Source: Certhia americana (Eukaryota > Chordata > Aves > Passeriformes > Certhiidae). Taken from it: DNA of 64,000 bases. How positions within the stretch are numbered: position 1 is the stretch's first letter; every line of letters begins with the position of its first letter. Positions 1 to 12,953 of this stretch are shown piece after piece. The stretch is taken from contig CM031860.1 of the NCBI GenBank assembly GCA_018697195.1, forward strand, positions 61,334,509-61,398,508. Reading direction: 5' to 3'. The notes beneath the pieces were generated by a model. The model had not been told where the DNA came from. It did no database searches and was given only the letters and a program-made list of their open reading frames with translations. The translations under genes and the position numbers were made by a program.

Positions 1-2916
1 TATTGCTTTCTTCTCCTTCTTCTGCAATAAATGACTGACATGTAATAATCTGAGGGTTTGCTTTGGTGACAACATCTCATTGAGAAGAATAATCTGCATA
101 TAATATCCCAAGAAAAGAGGAGGCTGAAGGAACTGACAAACCAATCACATTTTCTGCATTCCTCAGTTTGTGCACTTTTCTCTAATTTTTTTGTTTGTTT
201 GTTTGTTTTTGTGTTTTTTCATTTGTTTTTTGGGCTTTTTTTAGTTAAAACTGGTTGGGATTTTTTCATGCTATTTCATTCACAAGGCTGAGATGCTTCA
301 GTTTTACAATTCAAACATCAGGTGAATTAAGGGAGTTGTTTGGTTCCTTCAGTGATCAATAGACAAGGACCTCAGCACCATTACATGTCTAGTTAAATGA
401 GATTATTCCCATGTAAATGACGACTTCACTGGAATGTCTCACCCTCCTGTATCAGTGGGACACAGAGTAACAGGAAAACAAGACAATTCCTCTGAGATGA
501 GAGAAATCCATCTAAAAATCCCTATCACAATGAACTACAAATTCCCTGAAGCTAAAGATGCTCCAGCTGAGAAAGCAGTATGCCTTTTAGGACAATAAGG
601 GTGGAAATGAAATTTAAATATAGTTCACCAAAATTTTTAATAAGTTCCTGAAAGGGCATGCCACAAGCTACCTCACACATTAATTTTCCTTGAGGCTTAT
701 GAAAAACTTGAAAACACTTTCATTTTGTCTCAATGCACAAGGGAAAAAAGCTTTCACATCTCAAACAATGTGTGAGCTGAAGAAAGTCATTGCTGCAGAG
801 AATCTCAAAAGCCAGATGCACTCCTGGAACATAAAGCATTGGTTCTATAGTGTGAAACAGTGTCATATACAGCTGATAGAACCCAAAACTTCATGCAACA
901 TTTATATTACATAAACATTAGATATTCACAGTGTGGATGTGTGCTGATCATCTCACATCTCAGCTAATAAGCCAAGGATCTCTTCACAGTCGATGGAAAG
1001 AAAAAGAGACATTTTTAGGGCACAATTAATTTGCCACATTTTGCAACGTGCTTTAAAGTGAGATGAAGTGCCTATTTGTCTCTGGTGGGTCTGTGGGAAC
1101 CTACGGGGACTCACCCAAGTGTACGAATCTACATTGCAAAAGTCTACAATCAGTCTGAAAAATCACCTCCTCAGTGCCTATAACACAGAGAAGTGCCAAG
1201 TTCTAAAGAAAGCCTGTAACTATTTTTACTTTATTTTATAAGGGAAGTTTCTCTTAATGAGTTCCCTTTTCAAATCTAATCCCCCAGCTTCTTGTTTGGG
1301 AAGATTTCTTTAGATAGACTCTTGTATCATTAATGTTCTGGTGTAGGACTGCTTTTTCACAAAGTCTCCAGCTATCATTAGTGCAGATATCCTTAATCTA
1401 TAATGCACTTGCAGTAGTTCCCATGTGTCCTTCCCATGTGTGCTTCTCTGTTACTTTCTCATTTGTGTCAAGCCCTGAGCACAGGATTAGGCTGGGAAGC
1501 CTCCATTTCCTACTGCCAGGATCAAAATGTGGATTTTGTCTGGTGGCACTTTGTCAGGTCATTCCCTTGGGGTCCCTGCTCTGCAGCCTGTGAGCTGGTT
1601 GTTCTGTGCTGGGCATATTTGCACTAAAGGCAGCTGTACCACCCTTATCTTATTTAATGCAAGGGTGATAAGTGAGCCTTGGCTCAGCCTGAGTTTGAGT
1701 GGCTGGTTCTGGGGTACACCAGGGCCTTTGGGCTGTGTTGACACTGCAGTCCATTGGGATATGTGATTTATGACTGAATATACTCTGCGAGCTAAAGAGC
1801 AATGTCCTTTAGACCATTTTAAAAGAGGATGGATGGGAAGCTGGAGACTCAGAGTGCGTTTGATTTGCTTAAACATGTGAAATTAGTGCCTGGGCAGGTG
1901 CTCCAAGCTACCTGAGATATCTTCATGTTGTCAGGACCCACAAATGTCTGAAGAGGCATCCAAAGGCAGGTGAGTCGTTCCAGGGTATTTAAAGTGGCAC
2001 CAGGCACTCCCTGAACCCTTCCTTTGCTCTCAGGTTTCTTTCACGATGCAATCAAGGCTCGTGTCACTGCTTGCTCTTAGGCTCTCCAGCCTTTTCAGTA
2101 CCAGAAATAAATTTTTCCTCCTTAGGCATGGCACCAGTGGACTGACAGAGCACTCCATTGCCCTTTCTGTCAGTTGTTGCCACACCCACAATTTCTGGAA
2201 TGTACTTCTCACTTTATTTGGAATAGTCCTGCCACTCAGCAGAAGGCCAGGATGTTGGTGTGCAGGGACAGGGACAACCCCCAGCCTGGAACAGAGGGGT
2301 CTGATCTAGGCTGGATCTTCAAACACAGCAACAATTGAGCAACACTGTCCTCACAGCAGTGTATTTCATTGGCCTTTTTGCCCATTTGCTTTATTTGACC
2401 TATTCTATTCTATTTAAATTCTTGACAATACTGTGTTTTCCTCAGAAACCCTTTCCAATACAGTCTGCTGTTTGGTGATAGTGCAGTTACAGTACATCCT
2501 GTAGCCATACTGTTTTAATTAAAGATGAAAAAATGCATGTTCTTTTAGTCAAACATTTCTGGTATAACAGAATGGTGACATAGAGTCTGGCATAATAAAA
2601 AGGGTGACATTTTTGATATGTTTTTTATAGCTTGTCTTTTCTGCTGCTGGTTCAGGAACAGGTATCAACTAGAGAGACAAATAATGTCCATGGCAGTGTC
2701 TGAATATTAACGTGTTTGAACTGACAAATGAAAGCTAACCCTCCTCAGATGCCACACTACAAGCACAAAGGGACATGTTTTGGCTCACCCTGTGTTCTTG
2801 CAGTGCAATGAGACACTCAGTGTGCTTCCAGTGTGCATAATTAATAGCAATGACAAGGAAGTACATGAGTAGTACTAAAAATAATAAAAGACCCAGGTTG
2901 TTCAGAGTTCAAAGTT
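1..2916. other. Unique AT-rich non-coding DNA
   Basis: I see no gene or recognisable transposon. A four-unit TTTG microsatellite lies at 190-205 inside a T-rich run. Open frames do not exceed about 105 codons, overlap on both strands, and show no domain or exon-like boundaries. The 1559-1876 minus frame is the longest of these and looks fortuitous. Confidence 0.6.
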
Positions 2917-3711
2917 TCAATCCTGTTGTCTTTGAGGGGAATCCTGAGAGACCTTGACTTGACTTCGTTTGTTTTTTTTTTTTTTCTTTAGGAGAGAGAT
3001 TTCCTCTGATATTTGCTTTTTGGATTCAGTGCTGTTGGTTGGAAGGGAGATGAGAACATCAGTTGGACTTTGGAGAGAGTGGTCAGAGAGCAGGGGATAG
3101 ATTGAGAATCTGAGTAGAGTCTGGAAGCAATCTGGGGATATTTTCATATGACTGTATTGATGCAATCCAGAAGGGGCAGATTGAGAAGCTGAGGTGGGGA
3201 CAACTTTCCATGGGACAGGACAGCAGGTCCAGGAATGAGGAAATGAATTATATAGTGCTGAGTTGTCACCTTTGGGTGCCACACGGGTGGAGGAAGGACA
3301 GAGATGTGGGAGAAGATATCTAAAGTAGATGGCAATAGATATAAATACTTTTGCTCTCTCATGGCCAGAGGATGGAGCCATTAAAGGCAGAATTGGAAGG
3401 TCTGCCTCTGTCCCTGGCTGCAGAAGCCCAGGAAAAGCAATTCCAGCTTTGGAAGATATATTAGAAACCTGCTGGACTAGTTGGAGCCCTTCTCCAGTGA
3501 GAGAAAACAAACCCAGGTACTGGCCTGCTTTGGATCCTACCCTGGGGTGAGAAACCTTGGAAGGAGACTGGTCCTGCAGCTGCCATTGGCTGGAGCTCAG
3601 GTTGCCTCCTCTAAACTCCCCTGGAAAATAACAGCACTGGATGATGATTTTCCTCTTGGAAAAGCCAATTTTTGGTAATGTTTCTAAGAGCTGGTTACAG
3701 CTTTGCCTCAC
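2917..3711 (-). CDS. Unexplained 264-codon ORF, probably not a gene
   Basis: This is the longest open frame in the window. It begins with an ATG near 3711 and ends at 2917 on the minus strand. I recognise no domain, signal peptide or membrane segment. The translation is rich in Ser, Pro, Leu and Gln. Near its C-terminus a run of lysines is encoded by the T14 tract at 2972-2985, which is what a read-through of simple-sequence DNA looks like. No promoter, polyadenylation signal or splice structure frames it. At this base composition a frame this long is expected well under once per 64 kb by a rough stop-codon estimate, so it deserves a conservation and transcript check. Alternatives are a chance ORF, a terminal exon of a lncRNA, or part of an unrecognised repeat. 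Confidence 0.12.
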   Translation of the reverse strand: MRQSCNQLLETLPKIGFSKRKIIIQCCYFPGEFRGGNLSSSQWQLQDQSPSKVSHPRVGSKAGQYLGLFSLTGEGLQLVQQVSNISSKAGIAFPGLLQPGTEADLPILPLMAPSSGHERAKVFISIAIYFRYLLPHLCPSSTRVAPKGDNSALYNSFPHSWTCCPVPWKVVPTSASQSAPSGLHQYSHMKISPDCFQTLLRFSIYPLLSDHSLQSPTDVLISLPTNSTESKKQISEEISLLKKKKKNKRSQVKVSQDSPQRQQD

Positions 3712-6519
3712 TTCCTACCCTTAAGTTTCTTCTGGCCACTCCACCAAGTGAGAACCATATTCACAAATATGTGTGTAACTCTGCACTGGCTGTCTTTAAA
3801 GATGGAAATATTGACTGAACATTGCAGATCAAAGGCTGAGGGGAGAACACTCTTTACTGAATTTAGGAAGCTTATATTTTGCTCCCTAAGGAAAAGGCTG
3901 CCAATCCTAATTTATCTGCCATTCAATTCTTACTGATCTTAATTTTTTATGAAAAATGCATTAATTTAATTGTGTCACCTCTGGCCTGTGTGTATGTCAC
4001 AAAAAAAGAGCTTTTCAGTTTAACAGTGGGTAACAAAGGAGTGAGAGTTCTGAGTAATAATGCCAGGGTAGCTTGCAAAGACACTAACTGTGGGAGGTGA
4101 TGCTTTATTTTGGGGTGAAATTATACAACACAGGAGCATACTCTTGTAGTTTTAGAGAGAATTCCTTTTCAAAGAGGATTGTGCCTTTAGCATGGAATTT
4201 AGCTAAGCTGCTCCAAGCCTTTACATAGTTTTCTGAACTCAATAATATTTGCTTTCAAAAAAATGGGCAAAAATAACTCTGGAGATTAATTGCTTGGTAA
4301 TGTGCACTGGCATATAGTGATAGCATCTGTGTCTAATGGAAATACAATGGGAATGGGCCTTTGTAGATGAGTTCAGATAAAATAAACAACTAGAAAACAA
4401 TCTGGATTCCTGGCTAAGGCCAGGAGAAGAGATGAAAATTAATGTACAGAGAGATTAGCCCATGTGCTGCCTCTGCTGTAAATGTCCTGTAGCAGCATCA
4501 GCAGTCAGCTCATGTGTTTGCAGCCTCTCTCTCTGCCATGTGCTCCCTCTGAAGCAGAGTGACCCTGGTGAGAGCCTGCTCTGAGCTGACATCCCCTCTC
4601 CCTGCATGACAGGTCCCCCAGCACAAGGATATTGGGGGCTTAGTGCCTCCGCACAGACAGTGATGCAGCCGGTGCCAGGAACAGACCTGCTGCTTTACAT
4701 ACCAATCCCATCCTCTCTGCAGGAGTAGGACTCTAAATCTGGGCACCAAATTGGCTTCTCAGCTCCAAATGGATGCACAGATAATTTTTCTGGATTTTCT
4801 TTTAGAGCTACTTGTTTTGCTGTCACAAGGAAATCCGAGTCAAGGTTCCTAAGATCATGTTTTGTATATTAAATCATTATGATAAAATTCATGCAATATT
4901 CATGTCTTGATTTCTCCTTACAACACAGTGATCTTCCAGTAAAAAATGCATTTATGGAGACATAGAAGGGATGTAATTCAAACTATTAAATAAACACTGT
5001 AGTGTATACAACACTTCAATGCATAACTGAACGCTGACTTGCTGGGGAAAAAAAAATTACAGAGACACAGCCACAAAAATCTTACCAAGTTCAAGAGATG
5101 TGCCCAGTAGGAGTAGATGCAGGGTGGACATTTTGAACCTGACAATGGTTGCCTGAACACCCATGAAGCTCATAAATAAATGATTCTTTGAGAGACAGAG
5201 TTTGCCAGACCAGAGGTTCGGGTGGGCTGGTACAGCAGCCTGGTCTAGAAACACGAGCTTGTTATTTTTCAGCAGGACATACCCTGCAACAGAGGGTGAT
5301 TGTGTACCAGCATTCCTGGTGCTCCATTTTATCTTGGAGCATGACAAACCTGCCCAATTTCTGTAGATTTTGGTTTTTTTTTGAGAAGCTCTGCTTTGCC
5401 ACACGCACCCCACAACAATTTGCAAAGCAAATTATCGAGCCTTGTAAATGTTAAAACAACACATTCTGCCCCAGTGTTCTGTCTCCAACATGCTGTTTTC
5501 AGGTATATTGAGAAAACATAATGAAGGCTGTGTTCAAACAGTCACAGAAATGTCTGTCATGTTTTAAGAATTTGATTCCTCTGGGGATTCTTACACAATT
5601 CTCAGCTGAGGTTGTGCCTAACACTGGTGAAAGGAATCTCATGGGTGCTCCTCAGGATTCACAGTGCAAAGTCAGCACAGCTACCCGAAAGAACCTGCCT
5701 AAATTTCAACCCCCTTTTTATTCAGAATTTTGAGAATGTTTTAATTCCAAAGATGAGGCTGCTTAAGGACCTGGCTTGTGTGTGTTGAAATTTTGCTCCA
5801 GCCAGGGGAGCAAGGTGAGTTTGGAGGATGCACTGCCAAGCCATGCTGAATAAAGTTCCCTCTCTGGGTTCAGGCCAGGAGAGACTGGAACCCCCAAAAC
5901 TCAACATTTAGCCTGGGTTTCACAGAGGATGAACAGAGGATTTTGGAAAAAGCATGCCAAATGTTAATGAATACCTACAAAGCTCAGCCCAAAATTATTG
6001 CCATCCTTATTTTCCGAGTTTCTGATATGAAATTAGACTTCAGATCATGTGTTACTCTGGAGTGACAGAGTTCCTGGCTTTGCTGGGCTCACTCCAGGCT
6101 TCTGCACATCGTTCCAGGCTCTCAGGAGCAATATATCTATTTTACTGTTAATAAAAGAGAAAGCTTGCATCATTGTCCTGCCCAATAAGATGGCAGTATA
6201 AGTCCTGTTAATCAGCCACCAGATCAGTGTGTTATAGTCTGCCAGTGCATTTGTTTTTTGTAGTTGATCAAAACAAGTAAGTAAACAGCAAATAGATAAA
6301 TTTAAAAGAAAAAAAGAAAGAAGAAGACATGCAAATGATAAAAATGAGCTTTATTTTATATTCTTTTTTAAAATTTTAAAATCACATTGGGAAATGATGA
6401 CAATTTTTGTGAGGTGGTGAAGAGAGAGGGTAATATAACTCTCCTCATTCTGCCTCAGTCTGCCTTCTTGGTGTAGTAGGAAGAAAGGCTTTAAAGCAGA
6501 AAAAGATAGAAACATAAAG
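3712..6519. other. Unique non-coding DNA
   Basis: No gene, RNA gene or clear repeat was found. The 122-codon minus frame at 5057-5425 and other short frames have no recognisable content. An A/G-rich simple stretch lies around 6301-6328. Confidence 0.6.
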
Positions 6520-6720
6520 CATCAGATTCAAAGGGATTTTCATGATCACAGTGTCAAACCCTCAGGTATCACCAGCAGTCACTGTCAAAACCTAGCAAGA
6601 TTCATCTTGAAACTGGCCTGTTTCTTGACTCTTTAATCCATATGCAGGATTCTGGCACGCCATCCCAAGCCCTCATTCTTAGGAACCTGTTCTTTATTTC
6701 CATCCCAAAAACATCTACTG
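6520..6720 (-). mobile_element. Possible ancient CR1-like LINE fragment
   Basis: The stretch resembles a decayed minus-strand CR1 3' region. An 'attcaaagggattttcatgat' like block is followed by text resembling the CR1 motif around 'aggaacctgttctttatttc'. Divergence is high and there is no octamer tail, so this is a weak call. Confidence 0.25.
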
Positions 6721-7864
6721 CCAGTGCGGGACCTTTCTGGTTGGTTGCTCAGTCACTGGGGTGGTGTCTGTGAGATCCATCTGTGGGTTATTTTTCCTGA
6801 AGGAAGACCTTCCCAGAAATGTTTAATGAGGAATCAGTTCCTCAGCAGAACACAGGTGGGCTCTGAGTAATTAAACAGGTCAACAGAGAACCAGATGGGA
6901 GCTCCTGGAGAGCTCCCCCTGTGCTGGGTGGAGCTGGGACGTGCTGATGTTATCAAGAAGAACAAGAGGCCCCCCCCCTTCCCAGATCCCTTTATTCTCA
7001 GTAAATCTTCTGCAATTATTTCCCGTGTAGGAGCAGGAGTTCAAGGCAGAGAGGAGCTGATGAATGGCAGAGCCAACAATAATCTGATTTTGTGGCACTG
7101 TGGGTCGTTTGGGTTAATGAACTGACTCCTGCTCACAGGCAACCCCACAGACCTGCACGTGCAATTTGATGGTTTGGCTTATTCACAAGTCCCCTGCTGT
7201 TTGTAGAGGGCTTTTTTTTAAACATGGATGTCATCTGTTGGTCTTTACAATCTGTATTTAATAATGGGAATTATGGGCTATTTTTTCCCACCTCATTTAC
7301 TGATAACTTCTGCTTTCATTGCAATGGTTATTTCTCCTTTGCTTTCCCTCTTTGTGTCTTCCTCCTTTTCGTGTAATAAAATTAAATCTCTTTGGGGATT
7401 ATCTTTGTGTTCGACTGAGATGCTGTGTGTGTTTTTCATAGTTGAGCTTGAGTATCTTGAATATGAAAAACAGCACCTTGGTTTCACCTCAGAATTTTGA
7501 ATATGTATATTTTAAAATATGACTAAAGCTAAACTATACGACATTTTTTGTGATGCACGGGAGAAACTGTGAACTGTTCCACTAAAAATAGTTGAACTTT
7601 CTGTATCAACACTGCTTTTTATTGAAAATCATGGTGAAGTTAAAATTGCAATGCGACAAGCAAGCTGTTTTTCCATTAAAAAAATATAAAACACTATATC
7701 TTTTTGAAAAAAGCTATTATTTTGTTAGTCTACGTTTGGTTTTGGGACACCAAAAATGCAAAAATTGTACCCAAACAAACTATTTTTTTGCTTTGTTTGT
7801 TTAGTGCTTTTTTTCCCCTTCGTATTTTAGAAAAAAAAAAATCTGATTTCTTTGTCTATAAAAG
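6721..7864. other. Unique non-coding DNA
   Basis: No gene was recognised. A C9 run lies at 6970-6978. A T/A-rich stretch at about 7600-7860 leads into the CR1 copy at 7865. The short frames here have no domain. Confidence 0.55.
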
Positions 7865-8153
7865 GCATTTAGACATAAGATAAGAGAGAATGGCTTCAAG
7901 CAGACAGAGGGCAGGCTTCAGTTAGATATTAGGAAGAATTTCTTTACTGTGAGGGTGGTGAGGCTCTGGCACAGGGCTCCCAGAGAAGCTGTGGGTGCCC
8001 CTGGATTCCTGGAAGTATCCAAGGCCAGGTTGGATGGGGCTTGGAGCACCCTGGGATGGTGGGAGGTGTCCCTGCACAAGGCAGGGGTTTGGAACAAGGT
8101 TGTCTGTGAGGTCCCTTCCAACCCAAACCACTCTGTGGTTCTCTCATTCTAAA
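7865..8153 (+). mobile_element. CR1 LINE 3' fragment
   Basis: This is a 5'-truncated copy of the avian CR1 non-LTR retrotransposon in plus orientation. The order is typical of the family: an 'agggcaggcttcagttagat' block, a 'ttaggaagaatttctttact' block, the 'aaggccaggttggatggggc' block, 'cccttccaacccaaaccact', and a short terminal repeat around 'tctcattctaaaa'. CR1 moves by target-primed reverse transcription and copies are usually truncated at the 5' side. No reverse-transcriptase coding remains. Overlapping small ORFs on both strands here are by-products of the repeat. Confidence 0.93.
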
Positions 8154-11100
8154 ACTATTTCAAAAAGATTAATTTTAGAACTAAGTAAATGGAAGCAAAA
8201 AACCCCCCACTTTAGCACTATTTATTTCTCTCCTTCAAATATTGCTTTCAAGAAAAAAAATCCAGCAACCCCAAGAGATTTAAAAGCAAAGTATTTTGCT
8301 GAAAGCTGTTGATACCGAAAAATACCTAAACCAACCATTAAAGCCTCAGAAATCCATACTCCTCAAAATTAAGATTAATATAAAATCTGGAGTGCAGCAG
8401 TATCTCTGGATGTCTTGGGGAGGGAGGAGGGAATTTTTCCATAGGAGTATAAATTGCTGAAAACTGCTGTGGGCAAAGTGCTTTAGAGAGCCACGCAGAC
8501 AGCAGCCTCAGATCAGGCATGCAGTCAGTGGCAGAGTTCCTGTTGATGCTGCTGGTTTCTGGATCAGGCATAAAGCTGATTTCCTGTCCTTCTGCTTCAC
8601 CTGCCAGGTTGAGTTATGTGTGCCATAGGAACAGAGAGGGATTTCAGCTGGCCAAACACAGGGCTCAGCCTCTGAACTCCAGCCTGCCAAAGGCTCCCTG
8701 TGAGGAGCAAGGGTTTTGGAGGCGTGATTCACCCCATGCCAAAGGAAGGCAATTGTGTCATTTCCTAAAAGTGCCCATTATTCTCCAGGCAGGTGCCCAG
8801 ATCCTTTAGAGGCAGTTTCAGAGCAGATGTTGAGCCTGGTGAGGTGAATCAGACCCTCTGAATTTTTAGAGCATTGCACACTGCAGGGTGACCTGGGACA
8901 CAAGCTGGTGACTGGTTAGTTCATATATCAGATGCAGAAAAGCTGCCTTAACTACCCAGGGCACAGAGCACCTCAATTTCATCTTTTCTGGGTGAACTAC
9001 GCCAATATATCTCACTTTTTGCTGCTGCAGTGGCTCATCTTCCCCTGCTTTGTTGCTGTGTACAGCACATCAGCCTCATCTCTTTTTTTGCAGTTGAGGA
9101 AGCCCCTCAGTGAAGTTCATTTAGTTGCAAACATTGCATATGGGTCAAAAAATGAACTGCATCTGGAGGAAGTCTCCTGGGTCTTCTCACATGGTGCTTC
9201 CTCAGCTTTTGAAATCCCTAAATCTTAGACTGCCAGAGTGTGTTGAGAAGAGCAGCTCTGTACACTTCTCTTATATTGGGAAGGGAAATCTTTCTCCTAA
9301 CCAGGCACTGCTGGATGTGATTGAAGATGTTTTTTCTTCTCTGTTGATCCTTAACTCATCTTTGCTGAGCTCTGTGGGTATTGTGCCATCCAAGGGATGC
9401 AGAAAGTAGAGTGCAATTCAGGGGGAAATCAGACAAAACCCACACGTCAAGAAGTGACAGATTAGGGAAAGCGACCCTGTACAGACAGATAAAATGTCAC
9501 TCTGTGTGCAGGTGACACTTTCACATTATCAGCAGATGACAGCACTGCAGCCAAAGACCTTTGACAAGCTTTTATCATAGGTCAGCAAAGGCAGAGAGCA
9601 GAATGTACATGCAGAGTTTTTGGGTAATAATGCAAATCTGAACTGTCTGAACACCAAAGGTCTTTGTATGACAAATAGTGTTTTATGGTGAAGTGATCAC
9701 ATTTTCTTGGGGAAATTGCCAACACATTTCTTATTTAAGTAAAATCGACAATGTATTTTCATCTAATTTCCTGATTCAAAACCATACATTTTTGAAAGAT
9801 CCAAGACCACATTCATTACCGTCCTTCCACTTAAATGGTTTTTGGCAGGTTGGTCTCTAAGTTTTAAATAAGCCAAAATTAGCTACAGATATGTAGAGCT
9901 CTGTGCTCCTATTCTTGAAGCAAAATCTGTGAAACTAATTGAGTGAAACTCTTTAATGAGACAAACCTCATTAAGATGGTAATTCTCCCCTACACACTGT
10001 ATCACCTTACTCTTTCTGAATATTTAGCTAGTGTTACCAAAGATTTAGAGAAACATTCTGTAAAGCTTATTTGTCAGAGTACAAAATAAGAATAAAACCT
10101 GACAACAATTCACACGTTCAGCTAATGACAAAACTGGTTATGAATCAAATATATAGATTAAGTTTGAGAGGCTTTGATATGCTCAGTGATGGCTGAGACA
10201 GAGGCTGGAGCTGGCAGATACAGCACAGCACCTGTGGGAGACTTTGATGACCAGGTATAATATGGTGGCAAATTTTGGTGCCCTGTGTTTGGAAACCTTT
10301 GGAAAGGTACATATGGAAATCAAGTTAATATATACAGGATGATTTTCTCAGAGTTTAGAAGAAAAAAATCCTCAAATAATCCAATCAGTGTTTGGGTGGG
10401 TGCAGTATCCAAAGGCTTCCTCAGAGGGCTCCTAGGCAGACAGAGTTTTTACTGAACATAACTGAAAGAAACCATGGCAAAAGTGCCTCTACACACAAAA
10501 TCTCTTACAGAAAACACAGTGGGATTCACCTAGGCTCTTATTCAAGTGAGTCACTGAAGTCTTCTCCAGTGGAAAGACATAGCACACAGCAAAATTTGCT
10601 TTAGTTATGTGTGTACCTCCTAGAAGGCTGAAATGAAGACCAGTCCCTCCCAAACATCTTGAAAATCTCCAGGGCAGCTGAGCTATCCAATGTCTAAGTG
10701 AAGGAATGAGGGTCAAAGCCTGAATCCATTTCAAGTGCTGTAATGTTCATTCTTTTCAGCCTGTAAAGGAGACACAGGGACTATCACCTTCTCTTTCGTG
10801 TGCTTCCCATTGTCCTCTCAGCAGTTTGTGTGCCAGCAACTTGACATTGCACTGTCTCTCCCCATCTCTCCCATCTCTCCAGAGCCCCCCATCTGTAAGG
10901 CTGTTATACATTCCTTTGCCCCACCTTGGATCTACCCTGTTCCCTTGGAAACATCTCTGTGTGCCTTTCCTCCAAGCATTAACCTTGTTTGCCCTCACGT
11001 GTGGAGGAAAATCTGGCAGGCAAAGAGGCTAAATGAGCTTTGCAGGCTGCAGGGAGCCCCCCGCTGCCTGGCACAAGGCACGTTCAGGGCTGGCACAGCT

Positions 11101-11392
11101 GGTGTCTGACCTCTCTGGAGCTTCCTGAAGTCCTCTCTGCAGGCAGTTTGGAACAAAGCAGCTGCCTGTGCATTTTCAGGACATTTTGTTCCCAGTCCTT
11201 GCCTCCAGTGGCTGTGCTGAGCTGCTCATCTTGGGGGAACCACAGCAGGGGAGACACTCTGGGAGGGTGAACTGCACAAGCCCAACCCCTGCTTTAACAC
11301 TCATCAGTGAAGTGGCTTTTCAATTCCTTTCCTGCATTCACAGTGTCTCAATGAGGCACAACGTCCTTTTATTTCCAAATGATAAAATTATT
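8154..11392. other. Unique non-coding DNA
   Basis: No gene or clear repeat was found. A GC-richer patch spans roughly 10.8-11.3 kb and includes a two-unit tandem of CCCATCTCT at 10861. Frames up to about 105 codons at 7995-8312 and 10798-11109 have no recognisable content. The 9.9-10.15 kb stretch is AT-rich and repeat-free. Confidence 0.55.
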
Positions 11393-11660
11393 TAGAATCA
11401 GAGAGTTATCAAGTTTGAAAAAGACCTCCAAGATCATCAAGTCCAGCCTTCAATTGAATATGACCCTACCCACTAAACCATATCGAGAAGTGCCATGTCT
11501 GCTTGTTTTTTGAACATTTCCAGGGGTGATGACTCCACCACTCTGCCAGGCAGCCTGTTCCAGTAACCACTGTTTCAGTGAAGAATTTTTTCCTAACATC
11601 CAGCCTGAACCTCCCTGTTTATCTGAATTCAGTATCACCTTCATGCCCTTCTCCAGTGCT
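11393..11660 (-). mobile_element. CR1 LINE 3' fragment
   Basis: This is a minus-strand CR1 copy. It opens on the plus strand with an 'agaatcagagagttatcaag' tail block, then 'aaaagacctccaagatcatc' and 'aagtccagcc', and continues through 'ccaggcagcctgttccagta' and 'ttttttcctaacatccagcc'. The sequence differs from the 7865 copy, so it is a different CR1 subfamily. It is moderately diverged, and only the 3' region is present. Confidence 0.88.
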
Positions 11661-11796
11661 CCCTCCCCTCTCAGTTCAACGAGCAACATTTACAAATCAT
11701 TAAAATTTAAAAAACAAGCAGATGAGCAGACATATAAAGCATCAACTTTTGAAAAGCCTGGCTCTGTCCTTTCCACAGATACCATCACCTTTTTAT

Positions 11797-12253
11797 TGAT
11801 GCCTTAAGTTTTAGCTTTTATATCTTTTAAATTCTGTGCTGTTTTAGGGTGTCATTCAGGGTTTCATATTAAGTGATACTAAGTTCTCTTCACAGAGTAG
11901 ATAGGCAAAACAATTCCTTCTCTAGCTTGTGACCAAGGACAACCAATGCAAATTTCTGGCCCAAGAATGAAAACAATGGTGAAGTGAGAAGAAAATGAGG
12001 AGAATGGAGCTTCATAACCTGAAGCTGTGGTTGGACGATTAACTCAGATATGCTGATGAACCAGAACTTATAAAAGTGTGAGACCTCATGATCAGTCATC
12101 CATTTTTTTGTGACCATTTGGGGGTTCATCTTGGGTGTTGCCCAGCTGGACTCTTGTGCTGTCCAAGTGTACCCATTGAGGCCTTTTAATAAATTCCTGC
12201 TTTCCTTTTGCTCTGTCTGGTCTCTGTTCCAGATCGGCCTCCAGAAGACATCA
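11797..12253 (+). mobile_element. Solo LTR of an endogenous retrovirus, family A copy 1
   Basis: A 457-bp element has short inverted ends (TGATGCCTT at the left, AAGACATCA at the right) and the TG...CA termini expected of retroviral LTRs. A TATAAAA box lies at 12069-12075, and an AATAAA polyadenylation signal at 12188-12193, about 119 bp downstream. That spacing gives plus orientation with U3, R and U5 in order. The copy at 31705-32156 aligns with it along its whole length. No gag, pol or env sequence is adjacent, so it is a solo LTR left by LTR-LTR recombination. The flanks (TTAT and GTTT) do not form a target-site duplication. The U3 and TATA region could still act as a promoter or enhancer; this is inference. 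Confidence 0.85.
12069..12075 (+). promoter_or_regulatory. TATA box inside LTR family A copy 1
   Basis: An intact TATAAAA sits in the middle of the LTR. The same heptamer is kept in the copy at 31979-31985 and is degraded to TACAAAA in the minus copy at 13563-13569. Activity is not shown by sequence alone. Confidence 0.6.
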
Positions 12254-12784
12254 GTTTGATAACAGATACAGCTTCCCCCATGTTTGAATTCCTCTCAGAA
12301 ACATCCAGGAGGAATAGCAGAGTGAGTTAGGAGGAGGTTGGAGCCCATCAGGCTGTGATGATGCTCACACTGGCCCAGCTGGCAGAGCCTCAGTCAGCCT
12401 TGCAGAGACACCAAGCCCTTTCCTCACCCAGCAGGTTCTCATCCTGCTCAGGCCCATGGCAGGGCAGTAACTCAGCTCAGGAAGGCAAGGCAGATGAATG
12501 AACACGGCAGTTCAGCCAATACCTTCTGAATCAAGCAGGTGTTTTGCTCCTGTGCTGGAGCACATCCAGCAGGGCTCATTCTGAGAGCATGGCTGGGCTG
12601 TGTGTGTCAATTTGTTCCTGGTTCATCCTTGAGCAGCCAGTGTCTCCTTTGGGATAGGAGATTAATGGTTGCCCAGGGAGAAATGAGAAGACGGAAAAAT
12701 TAGCTTCTGTGATTACTTATTATTACTAGATTTAAATGGTTCAAACCATTCAAACTGGCAACATTCTTTTAAAAAGAATATTCT
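12254..12784. other. Unique DNA between LTR and CR1
   Basis: The stretch is somewhat GC-richer than the surroundings. It has no retroviral internal sequence, no gene and no recognised repeat. Confidence 0.5.
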
Positions 12785-12953
12785 TTAGGAAGGAATTGTG
12801 GGTTCCCCTGTGAGTATTCAAGGCAAGGTTGCATTGGGGTTGGAGCAGCCTGTTTAGTGGAAGGTGAGCCTGCCCATGGCAGGGGCTCAGAACAAGATGA
12901 TCTTTAGGGTCCCTTCCACCCCAAAGTGTTCTGTGGCTCCATGATTCTAAGAT
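12785..12953 (+). mobile_element. CR1 LINE 3' fragment
   Basis: A short plus-orientation CR1 3' end. It carries 'ttcaaggcaaggttgcattg', 'gcccatggcaggggctcaga', 'gggtcccttccaccccaaag' and the terminal 'ccatgattctaag' octamer-like tail. It is truncated to about 170 bp. Confidence 0.9.

Noticed and set aside
7918..8152. Overlapping ORFs on both strands at 7.9-8.15 kb
   Set aside because: They lie inside a CR1 3' fragment; the open frames come from the repeat's composition.
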